From NCBI GenBank assembly GCA_017163975.1, contig JAFFSR010000229.1, forward strand, positions 10,062,001 to 10,126,000: a stretch of 64,000 nt of DNA, in the 5' to 3' direction. The notes beneath the pieces were generated by a model. It was given only the letters and a program-made list of their open reading frames with translations. It was not told the origin of the DNA and ran no database searches. Source of the stretch: Anastatus disparis (lineage: Eukaryota > Arthropoda > Insecta > Hymenoptera > Eupelmidae). Of the stretch, positions 35,713 to 50,200 are shown one piece after another. The translations under genes were made by a program, and so were the position numbers. The number at the start of each line of letters is the position of its first letter. Within the stretch, counting starts at the first letter, position 1.

Positions 35713-38700
35713 TTTTCTTTTTTTTTTACTTCAAAGCTAAAAAAATGTGGCTTGTTATGTGTCTTCGGGAAGGAGAGACAAAATCGCAATGGTTTTATGA
35801 AAGAGACAAATACAGCACGTGTAACAAGAAAGTGTGATGAAACTGACGCAATTGAATTCCACATGTGCTGAGTAATTATGCGTTTATATGATTTCTTTTT
35901 TTTTCTCTTTGTACAATTGTTATTTTCTACATGGAACGTTTAAATTGTATGTCTAATCGAAAATGTTTGTCGAAAGGTAAAAAAAAATAAATTTTCATGG
36001 TATTTTAGGTGATGTTTGATTTTAATGATTTGACGATTTGTGAAGAGGGTTCTCATGATGATAAGTGAAATTTTTCTTTATTGGACAGATGAGAATCGAT
36101 GATTTTGTACGAAGAAGGCTTTTGTAAGATAAATTGATAGCTTTTTTTTTTATTAGACAGATGAAAATCTTTTTATTGCGGAATTTGTTCATTTTTAATC
36201 TGATTGTATTGTTTCCACAACTTTTTTTAAAAAAATTTAATTATGTAAGATTACGTCAACATATAAATGTTTAAAATTTTTTTCTATTATTAATTCTAAG
36301 AAAGAAAAAAATAATATTTATTATATCTTTATAAAAATCAATGAATTTAGAAATATTGTCTTCTGTTAGGAAATTCTTTTGTAAAAATAATGCTTAATTT
36401 AATAATAAATTTTGAAATTGCGAGATAAAGTAACATGCAATTTTTTTCATACCACATTCATCTTTCGATATTATTTAAATATTCAATTAAAATTTCGTTT
36501 GGCTTATGTCATACATTACAGATAATAAAAATTTATTTAATTGATATTGCAATTTTTTTTAATTATGTAAAATAAAGTGCAAATGAGAATAATTTAATTT
36601 TAGTTTATTTTCTTACGAAGAGTTTTACATTATATATGATAAAATCTTTATTGTTGTAGTTATACAAAAATGCAAAGAATAAAAATTATAATGCCCGACT
36701 ATAAATTTTAAAATAAATTAAGTTGTTGAAAAAAATGGAAACAATAAAATATCTTACAAAATAACAAAACTTTTTTCTTTAAATAAATTTAGAACTGTTT
36801 TAAGGATTGCATAAAAGTTATAATAATTGTATCAATATAAAAATTATTATAAAAAACGCATCACAATAAAGATTCAATAATGTAGAAAAAACGTCAATAA
36901 AAAATATGTTCCACATTTTTGTCTAAAAGGGGAAATTCGAAAATGTAATAATTTCTCTTTCATTGAGACAATAAAAAGGGAAATATAAAAAGAAAAAAAA
37001 ATTATATATATATATACGCGTGTAATACAAGAGCAATGAATACCTAAACTCTCGTGCTTTTCCGGTCATTTCGTTGGACAATTCACAGCAATTTCCCTAG
37101 CGGTTTTCTACTAATTTGATAACCCCTCTTAAGACATTTTAATGAGCTGCAATCTCAAGAGCACACAAAAGTTAGTCTTCTCTTATTTCAAAGAAAGAAG
37201 AAAAGAAAAAGGGCAGTAACGCGTTTTTAGAAAGTGTTTGCTATGGCTTGCACTTTTACGGAAACAATAGTTTTGATCTTGATTATTCGTTAAATTCTTT
37301 TTTTATGATATAAATTATCGGAGGTTGTAAAAGTTATTTAATTTTACATTTTTAAGATTCGATTCGAAGTGAAGGTATTCATAAAATTATTTAAATAGAT
37401 ATCGATGATAATTTAGATATAATTTTTACAATAAAATAAATACAATGAAAAAAATTTATACTTAGAAAAAAAGAATATAATACCAAGAAAAAGAAAGTAT
37501 TCATTCGAATTAACGTTTGAAATTATTCATGTTAATAATTTTCAATTTTCAAATTGTTCTCTTTTTTCTTTTTCGACTGACCTTAAAACATTGTCTTATT
37601 AAATATGAAACAAAAAAAAAACGGAATGACACGTATATTTATAATGATTTTCTACTCGTGTGACAATATGAAAAATTTTATGTAGATTTCTATTAGTTCT
37701 TGTTTAAAAACGAAATTTCAAATACGAAATGACCAATTAATCTAGCCGAAAAACTAGTTTAATTTTTTTGGGAACTAAACAAAAAGTTTTCACTTAACTG
37801 TTCCTCTGAGCATTAACTAGTCCAAAATAAAATTGAATAAAATTAAATATAAATTTTTTACCCATAGACTATATTATGAAAGTTTAACTTGTTCATTTAA
37901 AATTAAAAATTCAAATACATCAAGCTTCATTTTAAAAGAAATTTAAATTATCAAAATAATTTTTCAAATAATTTCACCCATAATATGTTTTCATAACGAT
38001 TTATATACTATTTAAAAACTAAAAATACTTTTTATAATTTTTCGTAAGTAAAAAAAAACAAAGAAATCTAAAATTGAAGTAATTTTTCGTATTCAACCAA
38101 ACTATCATCGCCATAAGTTTAAAAAAATGCAAATGACATAATCAGGTTTTTTTCTTTTAAACAAAACATTTCCATTGTGAATACCAAAGATAAAAAAAAA
38201 AAGAAACTCATTAAGCACGCCCGAAAAGCTTATGCAATATATTTAAAATAAAAGTCAATGTACCATCACGGAACCACTTAAAGTAAGCTCCTCGAGTACA
38301 GTCGCAAAGTTATCGCACAGCCGCGCGCGGCACTAAAGGTGTGGTAGCAAAAAAATAAGCGTATAACATTTCTCTCCTTTCTTTTATCTTATTACCGTCA
38401 CCTGTTTGCTTTTTCGATTGACGCGTGTCGAACGAGTTGAGAGATCGCAATTTGATAAAATTTATATATATATACACACACGAGAGAGAGCAATGTACCT
38501 ACTAATTGGCTTTCACCTTATAGCGAAAACTTATGTGAGTGTAAATCAACACATCATGTGAAATGCTTTATTTTGGTTTTTTTGTTATGCGTTTGGATTG
38601 ATGACTTATGGTTTAGAAATTTTATTATTCATATTTTTTTCACTTTGAATGGAATAAATTTGATTACTATAAATTTTTTAATAGTATTTACGGTGGTGCG

Positions 38701-39131
38701 AGAAAACCACATTTAAATTTATTTTAATATTATTTTTTGGGCTTCTAAGTATCAACTTAAAATTCATAGCTTGTTAATTAGTGTAATATTAATTTATGGT
38801 ACAAAAATTCATAATAACACTAAGGCTTAACGAATTTAAAAAAAACGTGAAAGTGTTAGTTAATCGATTAAACTATTTCATTAACCTTTTTTACCTACAT
38901 GACCTTGATGCTTGAAAATAAAATCAAAATATTATGTGTTATTTATTATATTTATAACTGATATTAACGAAGTCATGAAATGGTATCTTTTAAAACAATA
39001 ATAAATTTTTTATTTATTTCTACAATTTTTTTTTTTTCATATTCTTAGTACATGTATGAGTAAATGCAAAGATTTATTGTTAATAGAATGATTTACATTC
39101 AAATTGATTTGTAAATTATGTAAGTTTAGTT
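35713..39131. other. Gene-free AT-rich DNA
   Basis: Long T and A runs and AT-rich DNA. One CG-rich patch at about 38300-38345 (CAGCCGCGCGCGGCACTA) is followed by TTATCTTATTACCG and a TATATATACACACACG run. No coding frame is supported; the patch might be regulatory. Confidence 0.45.
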
Positions 39132-39316
39132 GAGGTCGTCAGTGGCTCAGTCGGTAGAGCGATGGATTCGTAATCTCGAGATCTCGAGTTCGATTCTCGC
39201 TCTCGGCCGATTTATACAAGCACCAATGTATACGATACATGTGCTTTGTTCCCAAACACATTGAAAATTTCCGTCGCTAATTATCATCGTAATGATAAAT
39301 ACAGCGACGTTAAATA
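39132..39316 (+). mobile_element. tRNA-derived SINE, copy 4
   Basis: GAGGTCGTCAGTGGCTCAGT starts the head; GGATTCGTAATCTCGAG and GAGTTCGATTCTCG follow, then the body and the tail GCGACGTTAAATAAA. Intact promoter boxes. Confidence 0.85.
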
Positions 39317-42300
39317 AAGTTTTAAAATATCAAAATGTTTTAGATATTTTTCCTTGCCCCCTGGCTAATTTGAAAATTTTTTGAATGTTTTTGGTATTAT
39401 TATAAGTTAGATAGGTAGATATTTGTTTATTTTGTAACAATAGTAAAAAAAGACGTGTAATACATTGAACAATAAATCAATTGTTTATTTTAATTTTTTT
39501 TTTCCAATGTCAGCCTGGTAATTTTTTTATTTTAGATTTTTATAATATTATTATGAAATAATATACAGCATAATAAATGTGATTATAAATTTCATAATAA
39601 AATAAACAAAAAAATAAAAAAAGTTAGTCACAAATTAGCGAGGAATAAAAAAAATTTGGTAACGTCAATCAATATTCCAGGCACAAAAGATTTCTAGTTG
39701 TTTCTCTGACCTAAAGTTGTTTTTACAAAACAACTGTAAAAATCGCAAATTTTTCGCCAACATTAAAAAAGAAAAAGGCATAAGAATGAAAAAAAAAAAG
39801 AACATTTTCAATGAAAAATATTTCATTAATTTTCCCATAAACGGCAAATAAAGCGTTAGATGTTAAAACCAGTGAAACGTAAAACGGTGACAAACTTTAT
39901 CCACGCCTTCTTCCGCAATTGCTTAAAATGTCGCGAAAGACATAAAGTCAATGATCTGGTACATATACATATACATCCATACCACCGCTGATTTTTAAGT
40001 ACATTCACGTCCGAATGAGCTAATACCATGCGTTATATTTACTTATTACATGCGCAACTTTTTATCGTAATCTCCTTTTTTTTTCTCTTGCTTTTACTTG
40101 TTTCTTTTTTTCCTTTTATTTTAAGATTGATCACCTAAAATAGTTCGAGATACTTTGGTTGCTTGTGAAATCTTAATTATTTGAACTTTTATTATTCTGT
40201 TTTTTTCAAACGATGAATATTATTGCGTATATATTTTAATCATTTTGATTATGAATTTTCAAGATTATTTTAATCTTTATGCCTAATGAATTTTCACAAT
40301 ATGTTGAGTTTCTCAACGATTAATTAATATTTTACAAAGAAATCGATGGTAATACAGTTTAATTTATATAATAAAATTAAAAATTTTTATGTTATACGAA
40401 TTCCACTGAATATCATTTTTCATTTCGAGTTCAATTAATGTAATTATCGATTGGTTTCTTAACGTTTGTACTATTTTATTTTTTTTTAATTAAAAACTTT
40501 CTAATTACATTTGTTTTCTTTCTAGCGAATAGAAAATAGGAATGTTGATTCAGTAACCTTTGGCTTACATTATATTTTTTTTTAATTATATCTTTCTCGT
40601 AATTTTTGAATAAATATAGATTTACATATCTTAAATTAAACTAAAATTAAAACTTGTGATTGTAGTTAGGAATTAAAAATTTATTTTTCTTATAAAATTA
40701 TTTAAATATCAAAATTTAACCGAAATATTGAAATTTGAATTTCCAATCACGAAGTCATAAAAACTAATCTCTGTAAAGTCTCGTAAAAATTTACAACCAA
40801 TGACGACTTAAACTTTCTTCAAAGTGAAATAATAAATTATTAACAACAAGGAAATGCCAAGCGGTCGCTCAGTTGGTAAATAGTTGCATATCAACTTTAT
40901 AGCAAACGAATTCTATACAAGTTTGAACTTCAACTAAACCGTTAAAAACTTTCCCACAACCAATTTCATTTATAATACTTTTTCAAGTCCACTATTCTTT
41001 TTGTCTTTTTTTTTTTAATTTTTCTCTTCTTTTTCTCAAATATTACGTTCCACATACTCATTACTCGAAAGTTGTATTTTCATCCAAAACCAAAAAACCA
41101 AAAAAAAAGGAACTTTTTCTTTCAATTTGAAGGACCCCCCGCGCGTGTAATGAAAAAGTTAAAGCTAAAATATTGCAATACGCGTGTATACACGTATAGA
41201 TTTCATTTAGACATTATCAAGCATCGAAGTTATATGCCTTTAAAATTTTCTCACACTTCGTCAGTCTCTCTTTTATATACACAGACACACACACATAAAA
41301 CGTACGTACAATCTTGTGCTTACACCTCTCGCAATTTGAAATACTAATATAAATATATATATAAACCAAGTTATCTCGGTGTGCTGTGTGTGTATTCCTT
41401 TCCGCTTTCTTTTTCCCTCCTTTCATTCTTCCTTACGTATGTATGTATATATATACATAAATATATATACAAGTTAGTAGTCGGTATGTGGGTCAGGAAG
41501 TCGCTTGAGCCTGCTCTCTCAGCTCAACGCCTTTCCTCTTTTACATTACATATATATATATACACCGTCCGTTTAACTGGTTATAAGGTGACGCGATCGG
41601 CTTTTATATACATAACTTTTTTTTCTTCTCTCTTCTCTCCTCTTATATTTATCTTAACAAATTCTCTCCCTTTTTTTGCCAAATCGAGAACGTACATAAG
41701 CAATACTTCTTTTCATTTATTCTTCTCTTTTTTTCCCTTTATTTCATATGTCGTTACTTCCGCCTTTTAGATTACGCACGAGTTGCGCATGAAACTACTA
41801 CAACTTGCTTTTTTTTCTTTTGCTTTTATAATATAATGCATGTTTCTTCTTTGCTTTGAGTTTTTCAACTTCTTTCTCGTGTATATTGGAAAGATGAGCT
41901 CTGCGTTTGGGATGAGAATATTTCTTCTTTTTTTTCTCTCAGTGGGTACAGTTATGAAGAGATCGGATGTATAATGACGCGCGTTAAGTTTACGGAATTT
42001 ATGTATTTCAACGAGGAGTTTACCTTTTTTTTGGCGATACCAAAAGACAGAGATATTAATTAAGCTGTTGAAAAAATGGTTTTTTATTGATTGATAGCTT
42101 GTAATCACGTTTTAATTATTGTTTTATAAACATTGAATTATAATTACAGGACGATGTTTTAAAAGGTTTAATTACCGATTAAATCAAAGTAAAATAATAA
42201 TAATCGGCGATGGCTTTTTGTTTTGTTAATTTTTATTTAACGATTATAATCAAATTTCTAATCCGAATCAGCTTTAGTCAGATGGAAGGTTAAATATAAT

Positions 42301-45008
42301 TTTATAGAAAATAAACAACGTTTTATAATACTTTCAATTTTACTATTTATTGGTAATATAATAATATTGTTTTTTTAAATAAAAATAATATAAATAATGA
42401 TTATAAAATGTTTTACTCGGTGTAAAATTATGCGAAGAAGTTACGATTAACTTGAGAAAGTTAAATGTCAATATACTGGCAATGGCTTTTCTTTAATGTC
42501 AGAGTATTAAAAAAAATCTGCTTCATTTAATCACGGTTCATTAAAGTTCAAATTCGTTCGCGTTATTTTCCCAAAAGTATTTGTCGATGTATTGTAATTT
42601 CGTAATCAACGTAATACGTGCGCATATATCTTATCTTGAATCAAATGCATCCATCTCAATATTTCCATCGATGTGTGGACCGCATTCCAGAAAATCAACA
42701 AAAAAAAAAAGATTAACCAGTTTTCTATTAAATTGATATACTGATAGTCTCGAATGTCATATTGATGCGTAAAATTTTTAGATCAAATTTATTTAATCAA
42801 ATATTCTTGATTTCCTAGTAGAGATTTTAAAACATCCTCTCGAGTGCAATGGCCTACAAGGTTGTATATCACACTCGATTTTTCTAAGATTAATAGTTAC
42901 AACTTTAGTGTTACAAGCTTTTCTCCTTTGCGAAGCGCGTAATTTAAAAAAAGATAAAACAAGAAAAGAAAAAAAAAGAAAACATTAAGAAAGAAAAAGA
43001 ATCACTTGCTCTCTTACGCGATTTCTTCCCATTTCGTTATACAACCGTCAGTGAAAGAAGTCATTCGTAAAGTAATAAAAGCATTTCGCACACACAGAAG
43101 AGATAAAAGAAAAAAAAGAAAGAAGGTGTAAAATGCAGAAAACATTACGGAAAAATCAACGGATAGAAGTGCAACTTTTAGTGTGTGTAATTGTAAGCGC
43201 GGCAACTTTCGTACGTGGGATTGATATTTTTTTTATCTTCTTGTTTTTTTTTCTTTTAAGTGTGATGTTGAGTAAAGTTTAAGTGAAATTTAAAATTACG
43301 TTTAGTAACAACTTTGAAAATCAACGAAAAAAATCAGTGTTATGATTCATATACAATAGATTTTAGTATTAGGAAATTAGTTCTTAGTTTATGATAAAAT
43401 ATATATCATGACATAATAGAATCTGTTATATAAAAAAAATATAAAATTTTGGTGTAAAAATTATTCTGTTTGATGGTGAGAATGGGAGATATATTAGTTA
43501 TTATTTAAAAATCACTATTATTAACCCATACGCAGCAATTTTTTAAATAAGCATTTTAAGCTAAAATTTATAATAGAAAGTTGTTTTTTATAAAATTCTA
43601 AAGTAAAAAAACAAACCAAAAAAAACTTGAAAAATTATCATATTTTTTTTTTTTTAATAGCTACAAATAATATTTTGAACATTTTTCTATATTATATGAA
43701 AATTATATTAGAATTTTTTCCAAATTTTCTAGTTAATTTTAAATTAATATTATAGCCAAATACAGTTAACGGGTTAAAAATTAAATAAACCAAGTTATAA
43801 GATACATTTAAAATATCAACAATTTTACTGACGAGTTTTGTCATTTAAAACCATTTTATCAAATAAAATTACAGAAAATATCGAGAAAAATATTTCCCAT
43901 TATAAAATTTGTTCAACAAAATCCTTGTAATTGATTTCATGTTAAAGTTTAACTGTAAAAATCAGTAATCTCGCTATTTGATAAAGAAAAAAAAAGTAAA
44001 ACTGTTATAATTGAAAGCTCGTTGCACAAGGAGAACGAGTTCATTTACTTCGTGTATTTTAATTTAATTATCGTATTCCAATTATAATAAGTTTTAAAAT
44101 TAGATGGACTAATAAGATCTACAAAGATTTATAAAAAAAAGTGGTTTAAAATTAATTTTAAAATAAAGTTTTTCTTAAAATTTTTTGAATATTCGTGATC
44201 GTCTTGTTCTCTGAATCATTAAAACAGAGGTTTAAATTACAATATGTAATGCTTCGAAGAACAAGAAAAGATTTAATATTAAAATGTATTCTACTTTTTT
44301 TTTCATAGAAATAAAAAGAAAACTATAAATTTTGACCTTATAAATAGATATTAATAAAATATTCAAAACTATTTAATAAAAGACAAAGGTATTTGTACTT
44401 TTAGAAGTTGCCAATTACTTAATACGTCACACAAAAACTTAATCTTGAGGAATATGTATATGTTATAAGGTGTAAGTAAAAATAATGTATAAATTGAATT
44501 AAGAAGGCTTATGCACCTAGTACCGTATCTAGTCCAGGCCCCGCAAAAAGGAACAAAATATTATTTTTGTATTATAAATTATTTCTATAAAAAGTGTAAA
44601 TAATTTATTATTATAATTGTAACTTCAATAACATTTAATTATATATATATATATATATATTATTAATGTTCTAATCGCATCAACTTCAATAAATTTATTA
44701 AATATTCTTTTTAATTTACTTATAACATGTAATTTTTTTGACAAATTTGAATTCGTAATAAAAAAAATCTATAAATTTTATTTTTGATTCATAAAAAGCT
44801 CATTTTATTACTGAATTATGAGCGTAAATGCTATTTTTCCCATAAGAGCCCGTGTTAAATGTTCAAATTTCTATAAATTTTTTCCCTTTCATTTGGTCGA
44901 TAATCTTATATTTTTAAAATTGCTAAGAAATACTCAAAATTTATTCTTTCCTTCGTATTTTTTACAAAACATCCTTTTTAGAGCGAATTACCCCACCGAG
45001 CCTCCTTA
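39317..45008. other. Gene-free DNA with low-complexity open frames
   Basis: Frames at 41381-41770 (+) and 41767-42108 (-) are Ser/Phe/Leu- or Lys-rich and have no domain. A possible decayed tRNA-like piece lies at 40861-40925 (GGTCGCTCAGTTGG), without a good B box. An AT microsatellite occupies 44640-44661. CG-containing patches lie at 41110-41200 and 41460-41600. Nothing else is recognisable. Confidence 0.45.
44640..44661. repeat. (AT)n microsatellite
   Basis: About ten AT units in otherwise AT-rich DNA. Confidence 0.85.
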
Positions 45009-45362
45009 AAAAATGATTTTCAGACAGGTAGAAAACCTTTTCGAGTTGAGGTTCATTGTAAATTGACCGTGACTAAAGCTACAGAAGAACTGAATTTTTC
45101 TTATTGTTAGTTTTCTATACGCTTTGTTTTTACAAAAACCGCCGACACTTATCTTAGTGCCCACATTTTCAATGGGCTTTTCCGAACCAAAAAATACGAC
45201 AGGTAGAGATCCTTTCAAAAAAATTCGTATATGCGGATCACCAGTCAAACAACAAAGGTTCAAATTAAGGAAAACCCTGGTACTCAGTACTTCATCGTTC
45301 TGTTTGGAAAAGGAGACCCTCTTTTTTACGGCCTTAAGGACGTTCTCTAGATCCAGCGGTGC
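45009..45362 (-). other. 118-codon stop-free frame, possible exon or repeat fragment
   Basis: On the minus strand a frame runs 118 codons without stop, from after a TGA at 45363-45365 to a TAA at 45006-45008. It has no in-frame ATG near its start, so it would have to be an internal exon or a pseudogene piece. The translation includes DLENVLKAVKKRVSFSKQ and LCCLTGDPHIRI, which look less low-complexity than other frames around. The DNA here is less AT-rich than its neighbours, and the opposite strand is also open (45124-45381), which weakens the case. I recognise no family. Confidence 0.25.
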
Positions 45363-45365
45363 TCA

Positions 45366-47100
45366 TCTCGAGTCTAAATAAAAAAATTACGTTTTGAAAT
45401 ATCATGAAGTAATCATCTGATGAGAAGACATCATAAGTTATAATATCTAATATCAACATGATAATATAAAGTGTCTAGAATATTTAATATTTCCAAAAGT
45501 CTAAAGTTTGCAGCGATGATAAATAAATATTAAACACACAACATTTGTGCAAGAGCGTAATTTTTATCTAAATTTAAAAAAAAGCTTTGTTATTTCATTT
45601 TTACTTTTTTTTCCAAATTATAATAACGTTATCAAACGTTTTAATTATTATAATTATGGAAATGTCAATATTTAAATTGGAATACGTTATCTCGAATGCT
45701 AAATTTATTTAGTCATTAAAAAAATATATTTTTAATTGAAAAACAAACGTAAACAATTTATATTATATATTTTTCTTCTATCCATACACTGATTCTCCTT
45801 ATAAAGTTATTCTCTATTCACCTTACCGTTAAGATGAAAAAAACGCTGATCTCTGTACATATAAAAAAAAAATAAAGAAATAAGGTATATAAGAAGCTTT
45901 ATGTAAAGTCTCACTGTACTATTACTGCGAAGGCAGCATAAGGGTCGCTTCGAAGCCGGTTTAGGGTGTCTCGCCTCATTAAACATGGGCACACGTCCAT
46001 GTTATTATTCATCTTCTTTTATTTTTCTATTACCGCACTATACACAAACTTTTTTATCCACGTAAAGAAAAGGTGTAGGTGCCCACGATTACGATGAAAT
46101 TTTTTGCGTAATGATTATCGGGTACAATATAGTAAATGTCAGGAAGCAACTTTTTTTCTATTTAGGTTAACATTTTGTAACGCATTTCTATAATGCGTAA
46201 GTTTTTTTTTTGCTATACTCGTATGCAGTACTGCATGGACAAGGAATGCGTGTGGTTTGTAAAAAAAAATATATATAAACACGTTAATTGAGATTTTCAA
46301 CAGTGATGTAATCTATTAAATTTGAAAAACATTATTATTTTTAAACGCTTTTCGAATAATTATGAAAAAGACTTTCGTAATTATAGACTGTCATTATTAG
46401 GTAATTACAAAGTTAAAGTGAAAAGTGAGGATCATATATTATTCTCTTTCAGATTATAAAACTTTCAAAAAGAGTTTGTAACTTAATTAGTGAAATGTTA
46501 ATTCCAAAAATCGTAATACTCTTTATTTTGAAAATGCTTAAAAATATTAATAATTCTGATTCTTCGACATTTTTAGTCTCCATTTTTAATTGCTGATAAA
46601 TTTTGAACAAAATAATATTTTTTGATGCAATATAGCTCAAATTGAAAGATTTTTGTTAAATTTTTTGTTAAATTTTTTGTTAAATTTTTTGTTTTATTTT
46701 GGTGGATTACGTAAGATAAACGCGTGCTCTAATTATGGTTTTTTGAAACAATGACTCTTTTGAATACATGATCTTGCAACAAATCTATTGAGCATTGACA
46801 TTTAAAACTCTAACTTTATTCATATTTTTATTTAAGAAAACATCTCGCAGTTTCAACAAAATCAATGATGTCCAATACTTTTTTTTGTTTTTTTTTTCTT
46901 AGCTAAATTCAAAATATATTACCATAATAAAGACAGCTAACTTTATAAAATCGATTTTTTTTTGTAGAATGAAAAAGAAAAAAATTATTAGATAGACATT
47001 ACAATATTGTAACCTTCTACTTAAATTTCGAAGGATTTCGAAAATTAAATGACCAAATATAATGTAGTAAAAGTCAGCTTTATTTAGTTTATTTTTTTTT
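45366..47100. other. Gene-free AT-rich DNA
   Basis: A less AT-rich patch at 45905-45985 (AGGCAGCATAAGGG, CGAAGCCGG) might be an old repeat or regulatory. The rest shows nothing recognisable beyond the minisatellite at 46650-46694. Confidence 0.45.
46650..46694. repeat. 12-bp minisatellite
   Basis: The unit TTTTTTGTTAAA is repeated just under four times without error. Confidence 0.85.
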
Positions 47101-47288
47101 ATTTAGCGTCGCTGTATTTGTGCTATCATTTCGATGCTAATTAGCGACGGAGGTTTTTCAGTATATTTATGAACATAGCACATGTAGTGTATAGCGGTGC
47201 TTGTATAAATTAGCCGAGAGCGGGAATCGAACTCGAGTGTCCTCGGGTTACAAATCCATCGCGCTACCGACTGAGCCACTGACAACCT
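47101..47288 (-). mobile_element. tRNA-derived SINE, copy 5
   Basis: On the minus strand the head reads GAGGTTGTCAGTGGCTCAGT, the loop is TTTGTAA in place of TTCGTAA, and the B box is GAGTTCGATTCCCG. The body and tail match the other copies. The 60-codon frame across it on the minus strand is an accident of the SINE. Confidence 0.85.
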
Positions 47289-50200
47289 CTGTTATGATTC
47301 TAATTTAAATTTGAATATAGGGGTAAAATCTACCAATTTCTTTCAGATACGAAATCAAATACTAATAATAATCCAATTATTATTTTAATAACTTTTCTCA
47401 AATCAATTTTATTCATGACTCGCAAATTGATTATCAAAAACTAAAAATAATCGTCCATCCGAAAAGAATCCAACAAATGCTAATAAGGCCACAATAGAAA
47501 ATCCGCACATTCCAAATAGAATAAACAAAATTAATAATATGTATAGATACTTGAAATTCCGCGCGCATAATCACCTATCATCAACCAAACAAGACCAGCA
47601 GCAACGACTTCCGATTTACGGAAATAATACGGATATATATTAGCTTCAAAAAGAAAAAGAAAAAAATTAATCTTCCTTAAGTATTCTGCATGTATACACA
47701 TTCTCAATGTATAAATACAAGTAGACTGGTATTGAATGGGGTATAATTGAATTAATGAATAACGAAAATTAATTTAACGTCCGCGAGCGTATGCCTATAT
47801 AAATCCTCTGCTGATTTAATGTGTGTATACATGAGTCACCTTAATCGAGAACGTTGAACTCCGCAAAGTTTTATATGTATGCTTGTGTACCTCATTTTGT
47901 AATAGAATATCTTCGAAAACGATCGAAAAATATAAGTTTGTAAGAGCGAGAGAAGGAGATGAGAAATATTGAGGAAGACCTTGCGCGGATGTATCGGAGA
48001 GGGAGAAAGTATGCGCGGTTTGAATAAAAACGGGATTGAAAAATTATGATGGCATGTTTTTTTGAGTTATTTTGATGATTTGTTGATAGATTTGTAAAAA
48101 TTAGTAGTTTAACCAAATATTTAAATTCATTGATTTTGTTTTCTTTTTACAAAATTTGAAAGTTTCCAAATTTAGGAATTAGAAAACATTGTTTACTTTT
48201 AAAATATTTAAGTTATTTTTTAATAAAAAAATATACAAAAATTTACAATATTCAAATTTTATTTTATTTTGATCTAACTTCTCTTTTTATTATTTTCATT
48301 GCAAGTGTAAAAATAATGCATACAGAAAATTATTAATAATTTTTGCATGTTCCAAAAATTCTTCTATTATATTTTACAATTTTATCAGCACACTATCCTT
48401 CTGCACTCGCTTACACATGTTCAATTTTAGAAATCGACTTCTTACAAGATTTTAAAATACAACATCAACAAAAAAGCATTCGAATATTTGTTTTAACATT
48501 TATCTTATTGACCCATTAAACTCTGAACCGAAAACCGCAAATAATAAACATTATAAACCGAACCGCAAGACTATAGCTTATTTCTAGATCTCGTATAAAC
48601 GATAAATTTGTATTTTGATGAAAAATAATTTGTAAAAAGAAAGTTAAGGATACGATAAATCCTCAATGAATCAAAGAAGATTCCAACCAATAGGTTAGTC
48701 ATTAAAATATGGAACGTTACAAATGTGTCATTAGGTACTGTTACTTTCAATGGCATATCGTTAAATGACAAACGGTATTATGATTTCATTTTAATAGACA
48801 CACACTGGAAAGAAATTAGTTGGGCTAATTAGATGTTTGTTTAAACAGTTGCTTGTTAATATTTATTTCAATTAAGTAAATATTAATTTAACGCAATTTA
48901 AAACTTGTTAAATTGAGTAATTAATGTTATTTAAAATAATTATTTTTTCAAACTGAACAAATATTTTGTTTTCAATCATTTTAATAAATATATTAAAAGT
49001 ACACCAAATTTTTTTTTCAGTATATATTTAATAATTATTAAAACATAATGATACAATTTATGGTATAATTCATAATCAATCGTAACAATTGAACCTTCAA
49101 AAATTTTTAAAAATCCATTCAATTACACTCTAATTTCACGATGAAATCAACTTGCAACGAAAAGAAAAGCCCTTTACTTTAAAAAAAAAACAATCATTAC
49201 CATTCCCATCACGTATAAAGCTCTGCTCTTCAAGCAAGTGACAAAAGAAAAGAAAATAAAGAACGAAAAAAAAAGAAGAGGAGGCAAGGTAAAAATAGTC
49301 GATGCGCGAAAGCGAAAAAGAGAACGAGGCTATACAGCCATAGAGATGACGAAGAGGATGGAAGGCGCCCTGAATTCCAGCCTTACTAACTTCCCTGCTA
49401 AAGAATGTATTATAATACTTCTACAGCGGGACGTTTTTAGCGTATTTTCTCTCCTATTATAAACTCGGCGATTGCTTGTATATTTACGGTATAGCAAATG
49501 ACGTGTAACGTAACGGTGCGATGGTATATCGATTCTGTAGAAATTGCCGAGGTGATATTTATTAGTAATGATTTAGTTAAACGTTAATCATTTATAAGTA
49601 GGCGAGCTTTAAAAATTATAAATAAATTTTTTTATCAGTTGCACTTGCGTGCAAACAATATCTTACTGACTTATTTTCTAAAATCTTTCTTGAAGTTCAT
49701 TCGTGAATTTTTAAAAATTTTGTTCGTATTTTACTTGGCAATGAGAATAGGAAAAAGATTGAGATATAATTCTGTTAATTTAAAAATATTTCATGGTAAT
49801 ATGCATCACCGGCGATGGAGGTTTTAAGTCTACAGTATCATAGCAAAGCTAAAAATAATTCCATTTCATTATACTCCAATTTTTAGTTTTTATTTTATTC
49901 TTTTTTTTTCATATTTCCATTCCATTTATTTGTTTAATGCGTGTTCCTTTTGCAAACGGATCATACACATTATAAAAATCAAAATTCAAGGATTTTTCAA
50001 GTTCAATTAACACGAGTAATAAAAGCTTGAAATTCAATTTTTTTAATAACTATACTTTACCTTTCTACTTTTTTTTATAAAACCAACTGCGTAAATTAAA
50101 AATTTCACTCTCCTAATTTCCCCGATGCGTCATATGAGCATTAGTCAATAACTACATTTCCAAACTGAGTAAATAGAAGGATCTAAACTACTTTACTGAT

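Noticed and set aside
40861..40925. Second tRNA-like sequence (GGTCGCTCAGTTGG)
   Set aside because: The A box is fair, but the B box and stems are missing and the body does not match the SINE. At best a decayed relic.
41381..42108. 129- and 113-codon open frames on opposite strands
   Set aside because: They consist of Phe/Ser/Leu or Lys/Arg runs that come from T- and A-tracts, and they abut on opposite strands.
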